A DNA stretch of 48,604 bases from Bacteroidales bacterium. Lineage in GTDB: Bacteria > Bacteroidota > Bacteroidia > Bacteroidales > VadinHA17. Under the pieces are notes generated by a model. That model was not told the origin of the DNA and did not search any database. It was given only the letters and a program-made list of their open reading frames with translations. How positions within the stretch are numbered: the first letter of the stretch is position 1; each line of letters begins with the position of its first letter. Positions 1-9,114 of this stretch are shown piece after piece. Location of the stretch: positions 1 to 48,604 of the forward strand of contig JANTGF010000021.1 of assembly GCA_024763075.1 (NCBI GenBank), given 5' to 3'. Both the position numbers and the translations under genes were made by a program.

Positions 1-246
1 TACACCATTAAATGCGAACTGGACGGCGAAAATCAATACCATGACCGCGGGGTATTATCCATGGCCCATGCAGGACGTGATACCGGCGGATCACAGTTTT
101 TCATCTGTCATAACAGAGAAAATACCCAGCATCTTGACCGGCAGCATACTGTATTCGGAAAAGTTTATGACGGATTGGATGTGATTGACCAGATCAGGGC
201 CGGAGATTTGATTACGGAAATTGAGATTTTTGAGGAAAAAGAGTAA
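1..246 (+). CDS. Peptidyl-prolyl cis-trans isomerase, cyclophilin type (3' end only)
   Basis: The reading frame is open from the first base, so the gene begins before the window and only about 81 C-terminal residues are present. The stretch [20 protein letters not shown] is the cyclophilin core, with the SQFFI strand. [20 protein letters not shown] is the conserved region that follows it. Cyclophilins catalyse proline cis-trans isomerisation during protein folding. The signal peptide, if any, lies outside the window, so cytoplasmic or periplasmic location cannot be decided. No terminator with a U-tract follows; a palindromic repeat does. Confidence 0.93.
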   Translation, partial: YTIKCELDGENQYHDRGVLSMAHAGRDTGGSQFFICHNRENTQHLDRQHTVFGKVYDGLDVIDQIRAGDLITEIEIFEEKE

Positions 247-624
247 TTAAAAGGCAGAAGGCAGAAGTAATCCTCCTTCGCATCTCCTTCGCGGAAGCTA
301 CGGAGATCAAAGGAAATAACGGAGATCAAAGGAAGCTGCGAAGATCAAAGAATGCTACGGAGGATGAAAAAGGCAGAGGTAAACAGAAATCAGGATGAGT
401 TAAGCAAATGAATGATGAATAAAATTCTTTTTTATCATCGCTGAGACGGAATGCGTTCCGTCGGTAATTGCAGATAAGATTAACAAAAAACAGGGAACAA
501 TTAACAGTTTACAATTAACAATTTCATTTGCCTGTAAGCCGGTGCAGGGTAGCAGGAAATGAAAAAGCCAAAGGATGATGGGTGAAAATGATTTGAAAAA
601 CCAATTAAATAAAATAACAGAAAT
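247..624. other. Gene-free region between the cyclophilin and riboflavin synthase genes
   Basis: The first part is palindromic repeat copy 1. A perfect 7-bp hairpin follows, with GACGGAA at 445-451, loop TGCG and TTCCGTC at 456-462; no T-run follows it, so it is not a classical terminator. The remainder to 624 is AT-rich and shows no convincing reading frame on either strand. Confidence 0.6.
251..374. repeat. Dispersed palindromic intergenic repeat, copy 1
   Basis: An imperfect inverted repeat: ATCCTCCTTCGCAT on the left against ATGCTACGGAGGAT on the right (12 of 14 pairs), with inner arms ATCTCCTTCGC and GCTACGGAGAT. The interior carries repeated GGAGATCAAAGGAA units. A shorter second copy lies at about 7282-7370 behind another gene, so this is a repeat family rather than chance. 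Both copies sit just downstream of a stop codon and are flanked by GGCAGA words. Confidence 0.75.
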
Positions 625-1221
625 ATGTTTTCAGGAATAGTTGAAGAAGCGGCTACAGTGGTGAAGCTGGAAAAAGAACAGGAAAATCTACATATCACGA
701 TGGAATGTTCTTTCGTGAATGAATTAAAGATAGACCAGAGTATTTCTCACAACGGGGTGTGTCTTACGGTAGTAAAAAAGAACGAAAAAACTTATACGGT
801 TACCGCCATAAAAGAAACACTGGAAAAGTCAAATCTCGGACTTTTAAAGCCGGGAAGCAAAGTGAATCTTGAAAGAAGTATGAAGCTGGACAGTTTGCTG
901 GACGGTCATCTGGTTCAGGGGCATGTTGACCAGACAGCTGTTTGCACCAAAGTTGAAGAAGCCGATGGCAGCTGGTATTATACTTTTGAATACGAACCTG
1001 CACAGGATGATTACATCACCGTTGAAAAAGGCTCTGTTTCGGTAAATGGAGTGAGCCTTACGGTGGTAAATTCTCAGGATTCTTCATTTCAGGTTGCCAT
1101 TATTCCCTATACTTACCATGAAACGAATTTCCATCAGATTGAGGAAGGAACCGTGGTAAACCTCGAGTTTGATATCATTGGGAAATACATTGCAAAATAC
1201 ATGCAAAAGTTCAAGAAGTAA
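625..1221 (+). CDS. ribE: Riboflavin synthase, alpha subunit
   Basis: Riboflavin synthase converts two molecules of 6,7-dimethyl-8-ribityllumazine into riboflavin plus a pyrimidinedione, the last step of riboflavin synthesis, in the cytoplasm. At 198 residues it has the usual length. It starts with the family signature MFSGIVEE and consists of two homologous lumazine-binding barrels, about residues 1-97 and 98-190; the second opens with LVQGHVDQT. SHNGVCLTV and SVNGVSLTV are the equivalent segments of the two halves. It stands alone here with no other rib genes beside it. The start follows from the diagnostic N-terminus. Confidence 0.96.
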   Translation: MFSGIVEEAATVVKLEKEQENLHITMECSFVNELKIDQSISHNGVCLTVVKKNEKTYTVTAIKETLEKSNLGLLKPGSKVNLERSMKLDSLLDGHLVQGHVDQTAVCTKVEEADGSWYYTFEYEPAQDDYITVEKGSVSVNGVSLTVVNSQDSSFQVAIIPYTYHETNFHQIEEGTVVNLEFDIIGKYIAKYMQKFKK

Positions 1222-1302
1222 CTTTATCCTTAAATAACCGGAGAAACCACTTCTGCCTGATTTTTTGTGAATAAAAGAATGTTCTTCGCACACTTTTAAA
1301 CT

Positions 1303-1334
1303 ATTGGAAATTAGCGTTCAGAAGTCTATCTTTG
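1303..1334 (+). promoter_or_regulatory. Bacteroidota-type promoter for ileS
   Basis: TATCTTTG at 1327-1334 fits the -7 consensus TAnnTTTG. ATTG at 1303-1306, with a 20-nt spacer, is a three-of-four match to the -33 TTTG. The ileS start codon lies 37 nt downstream of the -7 element. Confidence 0.55.
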
Positions 1335-1370
1335 TGCACTTATTATAAAAATGGTTGAATTAGAGAAGAA

Positions 1371-4300
1371 ATGAGCAAAAAATTCCCGGAATATAAAGAT
1401 TTTGATCTGTCCCGGATCAATAAAGAGGTTTTAAAAAACTGGGATGAATCCGATACCTTTCATAAAAGTATTCAATTACGGAAGGATGCGGAAACTTTTG
1501 TCTTTTATGAAGGACCTCCATCTGCAAACGGAAAGCCGGGAATTCACCATGTTATGGCCCGTACCATTAAAGATATTGTTTGCCGCTTTAAAACCATGGA
1601 AGGTTACCGGGTAGAACGAAAAGCCGGCTGGGATACCCACGGACTCCCGGTGGAGTTGAGTGTGGAACAGAGCCTGGGAATTAAAAAAGAGGATATAGGT
1701 ACAAAAATATCTGTTGAAGAATATAACAAAGCCTGCCGGAAAGATGTGATGCGCTATACCGATTTGTGGGAAGATCTGACGCATAAAATGGGATACTGGA
1801 TCAACATGGATCATCCCTATATCACCTATGATAACAGGTATATAGAATCTCTGTGGTATTTGCTGAAACAATTGTACAATAAAAATCTACTTTACAAGGG
1901 TTACTCCATTCAACCCTACTCACCGGCAGCCGGGACAGGTTTAAGTACACATGAGCTGAATCAACCAGGTGCATACAGAGATGTGAAAGACACTACATGT
2001 GTTGCCCAGTTTAAAATTATAAAAGATTCAAAATCAGCGTTTCTTTTTAGGGAACAAAATGATAATCTGTACTTTCTGGCATGGACAACCACTCCCTGGA
2101 CTTTACCGTCAAATACTGCCCTGGCAGTAGGTAAAAGTATCAGCTATTCCCTGGTTGAGAGTTTTAATCCTTACACAGGTAAGCCCCTGAAAGTAATTCT
2201 CGCAAGTGAGCTGGTCCCTGCTTTTTTCCCCGATGCCAGCAAAGAATTGAAATTTGAAGATTATAAATTCGGAGATAAAAAAATACCCTTTCGGATTATA
2301 AAAGAAATAACCGGTAAAGATCTTTTGGGAATCCGGTATGAACAGCTGCTCAATTGGGTGAATCCGGGCGAAAATGCATTTCAGGTAGTGGGAGGGGATT
2401 TTGTTACCACAGTCGATGGAACAGGAATTGTCCACATTGCACCTACCTTTGGTGCCGATGACTACCGGGTAGCAGCAGAAAATAATATCCCGGCACTTAC
2501 GGTAATTACTAAAAACGGACTGACCAGTCCACTGGTCGACAAAAAAGGAAGATTTGTCAGGATTGAGGATATGGATGAAGGCTTTATAAAGCAAAAAGTC
2601 AACCTGAAGACCTACAGTGTATTTGCAGGTCGTTTTGTAAAATCAGAATACGAGGAAAGCGGTGAGGAAAAGGAAAGTGTGGATGTGGAAATCGCTGTAC
2701 ATCTGAAACAGGAAGACAAAGCTTTTAAAATTGAGAAGCATGTCCACAATTACCCTCATTGCTGGAGAACCGATAAGCCCATATTGTATTACCCCTTAGA
2801 TTCCTGGTTTATCCGGACCACAGCCATGAAAGAAAAAATGATGGAACTGAACCAAACCATACACTGGAAACCGGAATCTACCGGTACAGGAAGGTTTGGC
2901 AAATGGCTGGAAAACCTGGTTGACTGGAATTTATCCCGATCCAGATTTTGGGGAACTCCGCTTCCGGTCTGGGTTTCTGATGACCGGACCGAAGAGATTT
3001 GTATCGGTTCAGTTTCAGAATTAAAATCAGAAATATCAAAAGCGGTACAGGCAGGGGTGATGGATAAAAATCCTCTTGAAAATTATGTCGAAGGCGATTA
3101 TTCAGGTGAGAATTATGATAAATTTGACCTTCACCGGCCTTTTGTAGATAACATTGTTCTGATATCTGACAGCGGTAAGAAATTGCACCGCGAACCCGAT
3201 CTCATTGATGTATGGTTTGATTCCGGAGCGATGCCCTATGCACAGTTTCATTATCCATTTGAAATTAAAGATGAGGAGTTTAAAATGCATTATCCGGCAG
3301 ACTTCATTGCAGAAGGTGTAGATCAGACGCGCGGATGGTTTTTCACACTACATGCAATAGCCGTTATGTTATTTGATTCCGTTGCATTTAAAAATATTAT
3401 TTCAAACGGGCTGGTACTTGATAAAGATGGCAACAAGATGTCAAAGAGGCTGGGGAATGCCGTTGACCCGTTTGAAACCATTGAAAAAACAGGATCAGAC
3501 CCGCTGCGCTGGTATATGGTTACCAATGCACAGCCCTGGGATAACCTGAAGTTTAATTTAAACGGTGTGGATGAAGTAAAAAGGAAGTTTTTTGGTACTC
3601 TTTACAACACCTACTCCTTTTTTGCCCTTTATGCCAATGTGGATAAATTCCATTATGAGGAAGATGAAATTCCTGTAAATGAAAGGCCTGAAATTGACCG
3701 CTGGATCATTTCCCTGCTGAACTCCCTGATCAGAGAAGTAAAATCATTTTATGCAGATTATGAGCCAACCCGGGCGGCCAGAGCCATTCAGAATTTTGTT
3801 ACGGAAAACCTGAGTAACTGGTATGTAAGACTCAACCGTAAAAGATTTTGGGGAGGAGAATATTCAAAAGATAAAATTGCCGCTTACCAGACTCTTTATA
3901 CCTGTCTTGAAAAAGTAACTTTACTGGCTGCCCCGGTTTCTCCGTTTTATATGGATAAAGTTTTTACTGACCTGAATAAAACAACAGGTAAAAGTAACAA
4001 AGGATCAGTGCATCTGGAGGATTTTCCTGAATATCAACCAGAGCTGATTGATACACAACTGGAAGAAAGAATGGCAATCGCTCAGAAAATTTCATCCATG
4101 ATCCTCAGTCTCCGGCGAAAGGTAAATCTGAAAGTAAGGCAACCCCTGAATAAAATAATGATCCCGGTAACAGGCGAAAAACTCGGAAACCAGATTGAAG
4201 CAGTTAAGGATTTGATCCTTTCTGAAGTAAATGTGAAGGAAATTGAATACCTGGCTGATACATCAGAAATACTGGTGAAGAAAATCAAGCCGAATTTTAA

Positions 4301-4802
4301 ATCCCTTGGTCCGCGTTATGGAAAACGGATGAAGGAAATAGCCGGACTGATCTCCAAAATGACAAAGGAAAACATTCTTCAAATGGAAAAAGAAGGTAAA
4401 TTTACCCTTCTGACAGATCAGGATGAAATTATGTTAAGTATGGATGATGTTGAAATCGCCTCGGAAGATATTCCGGGCTGGTTGGTTGCTAACGAAGGAC
4501 AGCTCACCACTGCACTGGATGTAACGATTACACCGGAACTTAGAGCTGAGGGAATTGCAAGAGAACTCGTAAACAGGATCCAGAATTTAAGAAAAGACAG
4601 TGGTTTTGAGGTTACCGATAAAATAACGATCCTGATTGAGATGAATGGAGCTATAAATCAGGCCATTACAAACCATAAAGACTACATTTCCTCTCAAACT
4701 CTTGCAGAAAATATTTTGACATTTGACCAGCTTGAAAATGCAAACGAAATTGAACTGGAAGAAGATATGATCGTTAAAATCAATATAAAAAAAACCAATT
4801 AG
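1371..4802 (+). CDS. ileS: Isoleucyl-tRNA synthetase
   Basis: Charges tRNA-Ile with isoleucine in the cytoplasm. The 1143-residue length, and the GKPGIHHVMAR form of the HIGH signature near residue 55, fit the larger eukaryote-like IleRS type common in Bacteroidota rather than the E. coli type. The class I KMSKR loop is visible as DKDGNKMSKRLGNAVDP around residue 690. Between them lies the CP1 insertion with the editing domain (the WTTTPWTLPSNTALAV motif near residue 240). FDSGAMPYAQFHYPF and EGVDQTRGWFF are conserved active-site strands. The anticodon-binding domain occupies the C-terminal third. No C-terminal zinc finger is evident, as expected for this type. A good promoter lies upstream. 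Confidence 0.97.
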   Translation: MSKKFPEYKDFDLSRINKEVLKNWDESDTFHKSIQLRKDAETFVFYEGPPSANGKPGIHHVMARTIKDIVCRFKTMEGYRVERKAGWDTHGLPVELSVEQSLGIKKEDIGTKISVEEYNKACRKDVMRYTDLWEDLTHKMGYWINMDHPYITYDNRYIESLWYLLKQLYNKNLLYKGYSIQPYSPAAGTGLSTHELNQPGAYRDVKDTTCVAQFKIIKDSKSAFLFREQNDNLYFLAWTTTPWTLPSNTALAVGKSISYSLVESFNPYTGKPLKVILASELVPAFFPDASKELKFEDYKFGDKKIPFRIIKEITGKDLLGIRYEQLLNWVNPGENAFQVVGGDFVTTVDGTGIVHIAPTFGADDYRVAAENNIPALTVITKNGLTSPLVDKKGRFVRIEDMDEGFIKQKVNLKTYSVFAGRFVKSEYEESGEEKESVDVEIAVHLKQEDKAFKIEKHVHNYPHCWRTDKPILYYPLDSWFIRTTAMKEKMMELNQTIHWKPESTGTGRFGKWLENLVDWNLSRSRFWGTPLPVWVSDDRTEEICIGSVSELKSEISKAVQAGVMDKNPLENYVEGDYSGENYDKFDLHRPFVDNIVLISDSGKKLHREPDLIDVWFDSGAMPYAQFHYPFEIKDEEFKMHYPADFIAEGVDQTRGWFFTLHAIAVMLFDSVAFKNIISNGLVLDKDGNKMSKRLGNAVDPFETIEKTGSDPLRWYMVTNAQPWDNLKFNLNGVDEVKRKFFGTLYNTYSFFALYANVDKFHYEEDEIPVNERPEIDRWIISLLNSLIREVKSFYADYEPTRAARAIQNFVTENLSNWYVRLNRKRFWGGEYSKDKIAAYQTLYTCLEKVTLLAAPVSPFYMDKVFTDLNKTTGKSNKGSVHLEDFPEYQPELIDTQLEERMAIAQKISSMILSLRRKVNLKVRQPLNKIMIPVTGEKLGNQIEAVKDLILSEVNVKEIEYLADTSEILVKKIKPNFKSLGPRYGKRMKEIAGLISKMTKENILQMEKEGKFTLLTDQDEIMLSMDDVEIASEDIPGWLVANEGQLTTALDVTITPELRAEGIARELVNRIQNLRKDSGFEVTDKITILIEMNGAINQAITNHKDYISSQTLAENILTFDQLENANEIELEEDMIVKINIKKTN

Positions 4803-4885
4803 ACCAATTATTAAAAAATTAGTAACTAATTGAAATATTATTCGTAAAAATTTGTTATATTTATAATATATTTAAAAATTCAGCA

Positions 4886-5263
4886 ATGGCAGAGAAGACA
4901 AGATATTCAGATGAAGAGCTGGAGGAGTTCAGACAACTTATTTTAGAAAAGATTGAAAAGGCAAAAGCCGATTACGAACTTTTAAAAAATACTATCTCCC
5001 ACGAATCAAGTAATGATACAGAAGATACCTCTCCAACATTTAAGGTATTGGAAGAAGGTGCAGCTACACTTTCAAAGGAAGAAGCCGGCAAATTGGCCCA
5101 AAGGCAGCATAAGTTTTTGCAACACCTTGAAGCGGCTCTGGTACGTATTGAAAACAAAACCTATGGCATTTGCCGTGAAACAGGGAAACTCATTTCAAAA
5201 GAAAGATTACGGGCAGTACCTCATGCAACACTATCTATTGCTGCGAAAAAGAACCAACGGTAA
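4886..5263 (+). CDS. TraR/DksA-family regulator with degenerate zinc finger
   Basis: A 125-residue protein of the TraR/DksA family, whose members bind in the RNA polymerase secondary channel or regulate transcription. An N-terminal acidic/helical region, about residues 5-80, is followed by the C-terminal module YGICRETGKLISKERLRAVP (residues 99-118). That module aligns with the DksA C4 zinc-finger region, but only the first of the four zinc cysteines remains; the second is Thr and the last pair is absent. Zinc binding therefore looks lost. Such cysteine-poor forms are, to my knowledge, common in Bacteroidota. The position between ileS and lspA on the same strand suggests housekeeping expression. 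Confidence 0.88.
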   Translation: MAEKTRYSDEELEEFRQLILEKIEKAKADYELLKNTISHESSNDTEDTSPTFKVLEEGAATLSKEEAGKLAQRQHKFLQHLEAALVRIENKTYGICRETGKLISKERLRAVPHATLSIAAKKNQR

Positions 5264-5304
5264 AATTTACCCATACTTCATTAAACAAATTTAATTTTTG
5301 ATTT

Positions 5305-5328
5305 GGCTTTTTTAATCCTAAAAAAGCC
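5305..5328 (+). terminator. Inverted repeat, possible terminator after the DksA-like gene
   Basis: GGCTTTTTTA at 5305-5314 pairs perfectly with TAAAAAAGCC at 5319-5328 around the loop ATCC, 42 nt after the stop codon. The T-run lies inside the stem rather than after it, so termination efficiency is uncertain. Confidence 0.5.
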
Positions 5329-5388
5329 TCCATGGTCAGTCTGTTTTATTAAAAGAAAATACTTAGATTTGGAACTTAATTAAAATCT

Positions 5389-6009
5389 ATGTCGAAAGCT
5401 ACAAAATCAGCCCTTTTTATTTTTTCCATACTGATTTTAGACCAGTCACTCAAAATCTGGGTTAAAACAAACATGACCCTTGGCCAGGAGTTTAGTGTAA
5501 TCGGAAACTGGTTTCTTTTACATTTTATTGAAAATAACGGAATGGCCTTCGGAATGGAATTTGCCGGGAAAACCGGAAAGCTTATTTTAAGTGTTTTTCG
5601 TGTTTTTGCAGTTGCCGGAATTGGGTGGTATCTCGTTAAACTTATTAAAGATGACGTTTCATACGGTTTGATATTCAGTATATCAGCTATTTTTGCCGGA
5701 GCAGTTGGTAACATCATAGACAGTGCTTTTTACGGAGTCATTTTTTCCGACAGCGGTTTTTTTAAACTGGCAACTCTGTTTCCTGAGCAGGGAGGATATT
5801 CCTCTTTCCTTCATGGTAGGGTGGTTGATATGTTATATTTTCCGGTATTAAAGGGACACTACCCTTCATGGTTTCCATGGAACGCCGGGAGCGAATACAT
5901 CTTTTTCCGTCCGGTATTCAATTTAGCTGACTCATCCATCACCATCGGAGTAGCAGCGATACTCATCTTTCAAAAAAGGTTTTTCAGCCATCTCCCAAAA
6001 AAGAATTAA
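5389..6009 (+). CDS. lspA: Lipoprotein signal peptidase (signal peptidase II)
   Basis: Inner-membrane aspartyl protease that removes signal peptides from prolipoproteins after lipid modification. At 206 residues it is somewhat longer than the ~165-residue E. coli enzyme, as is usual in Bacteroidota. Membrane segments are visible near residues 8-24, 62-82, 92-112 and 180-197. The catalytic Asp motifs are GAVGNIID (near residue 110) and NLADSSITIGV (near residue 182), and the ENNGMAFG motif lies near residue 47. Several lipoproteins encoded in this window would be substrates, including the adjacent DUF3179 proteins. Confidence 0.95.
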   Translation: MSKATKSALFIFSILILDQSLKIWVKTNMTLGQEFSVIGNWFLLHFIENNGMAFGMEFAGKTGKLILSVFRVFAVAGIGWYLVKLIKDDVSYGLIFSISAIFAGAVGNIIDSAFYGVIFSDSGFFKLATLFPEQGGYSSFLHGRVVDMLYFPVLKGHYPSWFPWNAGSEYIFFRPVFNLADSSITIGVAAILIFQKRFFSHLPKKN

Positions 6010-6154
6010 CCCTCCGGGATAATTTTACTGGAATTAATTCAAATAGAACGCATACAATACCTCCTGAATTATTCAGATTTGTCAGTATTCTGACCAAAAT
6101 ATCCTAAGACGAATTGTATTTTTGAAGTGATAAATGGATTTTTTACATTTCAGT

Positions 6155-7282
6155 ATGAAAAGGGTATTTATTATTCTGTTTTTAATCTTTTTTACTTTTT
6201 CCTGTTCAAAGGAAGAGAAAATTATTATAAAAAAGGATCCTTCAGGTACCACCCATCAAGGCGTGAAGATCATTCAAACTTCTTTTCAGAATACGGAACT
6301 TATAATTGCCGGCAGCCCGGATAAAAACTTTATAATATCCTTTGAAAATGTTAAAGTGAACGGTGCATATCCTGAGTTTACAGTAATTCAGGACAGCCTT
6401 CCGGTCATCATGAAAGATGAATACAATGGAAGATGGAACATTCTGGGAGAGGCTTTAAGCGGACCAGCAAAAGGAACAAAGCTCATCCCGACAAATTCGA
6501 TGATGGGTTACTGGTTTTCTTTCGGTGCTTTTTTCCCGGGAATGGAACTGTTTGACGGAGATCCGGTTGATGTAAATGTTGTAAACGAGATATCAGAGGG
6601 ATGGCTGATCAATAAAAATATGGTATATGCAGGATCTGTGGAATCAGATGCCATTCCTGCCCTGGATAACCCGGTTCATATCCAGTATAAAGAAAGAAAT
6701 TTCCTGAATGGATTTTTTGTGAAAGACGATGACCTTGTTCTGGGAATTTACCAGAACGGACAAGCCATTGCTTATCCTGTAAATATCCTGAACTGGCATG
6801 AATCGGTTAATGATTTAGCCGGGGATGTCCCGATAACCATTAGTTATTGCCCCTTAACCGGTACTGCTGTCAGTTGGAACAGGAAAATCAATAACACAGA
6901 AACTACTTTTGGAGTATCCGGCCTTTTATATAACAGCAATCTCATTCTTTATGACCGGGAAACCCGAAGTTTCTGGTCACAAATGCTTATGAAATGTGTT
7001 CGGGGGGATTTAATAGGAAGAAAAGCCGGAACCACAAGAGTACTCGAAACTACCTGGAAAACCTGGAAAACGATTTTTCCTGAAACAGATGTGCTTTCCA
7101 CAAACACAGGGTATGACAGAAATTACGAGGAATATCCCTTTGAGGATTACCGGACAAACAATGATCTGATTGGTTACCCCCTGGTTTACGATGATTCGAG
7201 AGTACCCCGGAAAGAACGGGTTCATGCCATTTTCATCGGAGGGAAAGCAATGGTTTTCAGGTTTTCTTCATTTTATTTATAA
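6155..7282 (+). CDS. DUF3179-domain lipoprotein, copy 1
   Basis: A 375-residue protein of unknown function. I start it at the internal Met (6155) rather than the in-frame ATG at 6134, because MKRVFIILFLIFFTFSC then forms a clean lipoprotein signal with the acceptor Cys at residue 17. DUF3179 is recognised from ISYCPLTGTAVSW, GVSGLLYNSNLILYDRET and TTWKTWKTIFP, all in the C-terminal half. The next gene encodes a paralogue with the same motifs in the same order. A TATTTTTG element at 6117-6124 fits a -7 box but lacks a matching -33. I infer an outer-membrane or periplasmic-facing protein; no enzymatic role is established. Confidence 0.85.
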   Translation: MKRVFIILFLIFFTFSCSKEEKIIIKKDPSGTTHQGVKIIQTSFQNTELIIAGSPDKNFIISFENVKVNGAYPEFTVIQDSLPVIMKDEYNGRWNILGEALSGPAKGTKLIPTNSMMGYWFSFGAFFPGMELFDGDPVDVNVVNEISEGWLINKNMVYAGSVESDAIPALDNPVHIQYKERNFLNGFFVKDDDLVLGIYQNGQAIAYPVNILNWHESVNDLAGDVPITISYCPLTGTAVSWNRKINNTETTFGVSGLLYNSNLILYDRETRSFWSQMLMKCVRGDLIGRKAGTTRVLETTWKTWKTIFPETDVLSTNTGYDRNYEEYPFEDYRTNNDLIGYPLVYDDSRVPRKERVHAIFIGGKAMVFRFSSFYL

Positions 7283-7370
7283 AGGCAAAAGTAAATCCTC
7301 CTACGCTATCTCCTTCGCAGAAGCTATGGAGATCAAAAAATGCTACGGAGGATGAAAAAGGCAGAAGGAT
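7282..7370. repeat. Dispersed palindromic intergenic repeat, copy 2
   Basis: Shares with the 251-374 element the words AATCCTCC, ATCTCCTTCGCAGAAGCTA, GGAGATCAAA, and AATGCTACGGAGGATGAAAA followed by AGGCAGA. It is shorter because it has a single GGAGATCAAA unit where copy 1 has two plus a variant. It begins at the stop codon of the first DUF3179 gene. Confidence 0.75.
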
Positions 7371-7439
7371 AAAATACAAAGTTGGGGAAAAATAAGTTGG
7401 CCCGGAAAGACATAAATTATTCAAGAATATTCGAACGAT

Positions 7440-8558
7440 ATGAAATTCAGATTACTATTCATATTTTTTATTTTATTTGGTAGTATTCTTCAAGATTCCT
7501 GTAAAAAGGAAGTTAAAGAAAATTTCGAACCATTCATTAAAGAATATGAGACTATGGTAATTTATGATAAATTCGAACATAAAAATCTGGTACTTGCCGG
7601 GAATGTTGAGGAAGAATACATTGTTTCATTTTTTGATGAGCCGGTCAACGGGATAAGTCGCAATTTTTCAGCTGTACAGGATAGTCTCCCTGTAATTATG
7701 TCGGATGATCAAGGCAACAGATGGGATATTTTTGGAATTGCCGTATCAGGCCCCGAAAAGGGTGAAAAATTAAAACCTACCCATTCATTTATGGGATATT
7801 TCTTTTCCTGGGGAGCATTTTTTCCTGATCTTGATATTTATGATCAGTTGAATGAGAATACTCCGGCTGACAGGGTTGACCAGGCAGCTTCCTGGCTGGT
7901 CCCTGTAAATGAAATTGTTGACGGAGGCCCCGGAAGGGATGGGATTCCTGCTTTAAACTTTCCTTCTTATGAAGAGCTGTCTGCTGTTCAGTTTATGGAA
8001 GATGATGATCTGGTACTTGGGCTGAACATAAACGGGGAAATCAGAGCTTATCCACATAAAATTTTCAATTACCACGAAATAATAAATGATACAATTCAGG
8101 GTAAGCCCATTGTAATTTCTTATTGTCCGCTTACCGGTACAGGAATATGGTGGGAAAGTACTTCCACGGGCAGCCTGCTGACTTATGGAGTATCCGGGTT
8201 ACTATACAATTCAAATCTGATACTTTACGATCGTGAAACCGACAGCAAGTGGGCACAAATGAGACTTGACTGCATCAATGGAAAATACAAAGGTACGCGC
8301 CAGTTGCCTCAACAAATGATACAGACAACCTGGAAAACCTGGAAGAAAATGTATCCCCACTCAAAAGTACTTTCTGTCAATACCGGATATGACCGCCCAT
8401 ACGATGTTTATCCCTACGGATTTTACCGTACCAATCTCTTACTCCTTTTCCCTGTAAGTCCACTGGATTTGAGACGTCCACCCAAAGAAATTGTTCATGG
8501 TATAGTCGTCAGAGACCATGCCAAAATATACAGATTTCTTTCCTTTGAAGGAGTCTGA
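7440..8558 (+). CDS. DUF3179-domain lipoprotein, copy 2
   Basis: A 372-residue paralogue of the preceding protein. The N-terminus MKFRLLFIFFILFGSILQDSC looks like a lipoprotein signal, though the residues before the Cys (QDS) are a poor lipobox by E. coli rules; lipidation is therefore less certain than for copy 1. The same DUF3179 motifs recur: ISYCPLTGTGIWWE, GVSGLLYNSNLILYDRET, TTWKTWKKMYP and NTGYDRPYDVYP. The pair probably arose by tandem duplication, after which the N-terminal halves diverged. The gene converges on the DUF2147 gene. Function unknown. Confidence 0.85.
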   Translation: MKFRLLFIFFILFGSILQDSCKKEVKENFEPFIKEYETMVIYDKFEHKNLVLAGNVEEEYIVSFFDEPVNGISRNFSAVQDSLPVIMSDDQGNRWDIFGIAVSGPEKGEKLKPTHSFMGYFFSWGAFFPDLDIYDQLNENTPADRVDQAASWLVPVNEIVDGGPGRDGIPALNFPSYEELSAVQFMEDDDLVLGLNINGEIRAYPHKIFNYHEIINDTIQGKPIVISYCPLTGTGIWWESTSTGSLLTYGVSGLLYNSNLILYDRETDSKWAQMRLDCINGKYKGTRQLPQQMIQTTWKTWKKMYPHSKVLSVNTGYDRPYDVYPYGFYRTNLLLLFPVSPLDLRRPPKEIVHGIVVRDHAKIYRFLSFEGV

Positions 8559-8582
8559 TTACGTGAGTTTAGGATCAGAACC

Positions 8583-9023
8583 CTATTTGGCTCTTGGCCA
8601 GGTCTCCTTACGACCCAACCAGCGCATTCCCATGATATAACCTTTGATGGTTAGTTCATCATCATTATCCATCCACATGTAACAGTCATAGGTCTTACCA
8701 TTCTTTGGGTCATAAATGGTGCCATTATTCCACTCTTTTTCCTTTGTGTCATAGGAAAAACCTTTAAGATTCACCAGTCCCAGAATCTTTTGACTCTGCA
8801 GCTCAGGTTTAGGATTCTTATCATCCACCTTTGGGGTTCCATCTTCTTCATTTGGTTCTTTAAGCCACACGATTTTACCAAAATACTTTCCCCCGTCTTT
8901 GTAAATCTCCAGAATTGTTTCTCTATCAGGTGTGTACCATTTCCCCAGTACTTTATCACCTGCACCCTGACCAAACAATAATCCAGCCAGAAATAAACCT
9001 GCAATTGTTGTTAAAATTCTCAT
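8583..9023 (-). CDS. DUF2147-domain secreted protein
   Basis: A 146-residue protein with a signal peptide (MRILTTIAGLFLAGLLFGQ, cleavage near residue 19-21) followed by one DUF2147 domain. The domain is seen in GKWYTPDRETILEIYKDGGKYFGKIVWL near its start, and in GTIYDPKNGKTYDCYMWMDN and IKGYIMGMRWLGRKETWPR near its end. DUF2147 proteins are periplasmic or outer-membrane-facing and of unknown function. It follows the TetR gene on the same strand after a gap of about 90 nt, so co-regulation is possible but not shown. Confidence 0.88.
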   Translation of the reverse strand: MRILTTIAGLFLAGLLFGQGAGDKVLGKWYTPDRETILEIYKDGGKYFGKIVWLKEPNEEDGTPKVDDKNPKPELQSQKILGLVNLKGFSYDTKEKEWNNGTIYDPKNGKTYDCYMWMDNDDELTIKGYIMGMRWLGRKETWPRAK

Positions 9024-9114
9024 AGTTATAAGTTTTAGTTACTGTAAAGATAATTTTTTCTTGTATTATAACAATAAGGCCCTGTAAAATGGATCGATTT
9101 TGTTTCTTAAGTTC

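Noticed and set aside
251-374. CRISPR-like array of GGAGATCAAAGGAA units
   Set aside because: Units are short, irregular and lack uniform spacers; the layout is that of a palindromic repeat, and no cas genes are present.
2109-2594. 161-codon open frame on the minus strand
   Set aside because: Antisense to the editing-domain region of ileS, with no recognisable features.
6134-6154. Upstream in-frame start for the first DUF3179 gene
   Set aside because: The seven extra residues would precede and spoil a clean lipoprotein signal that begins at 6155.
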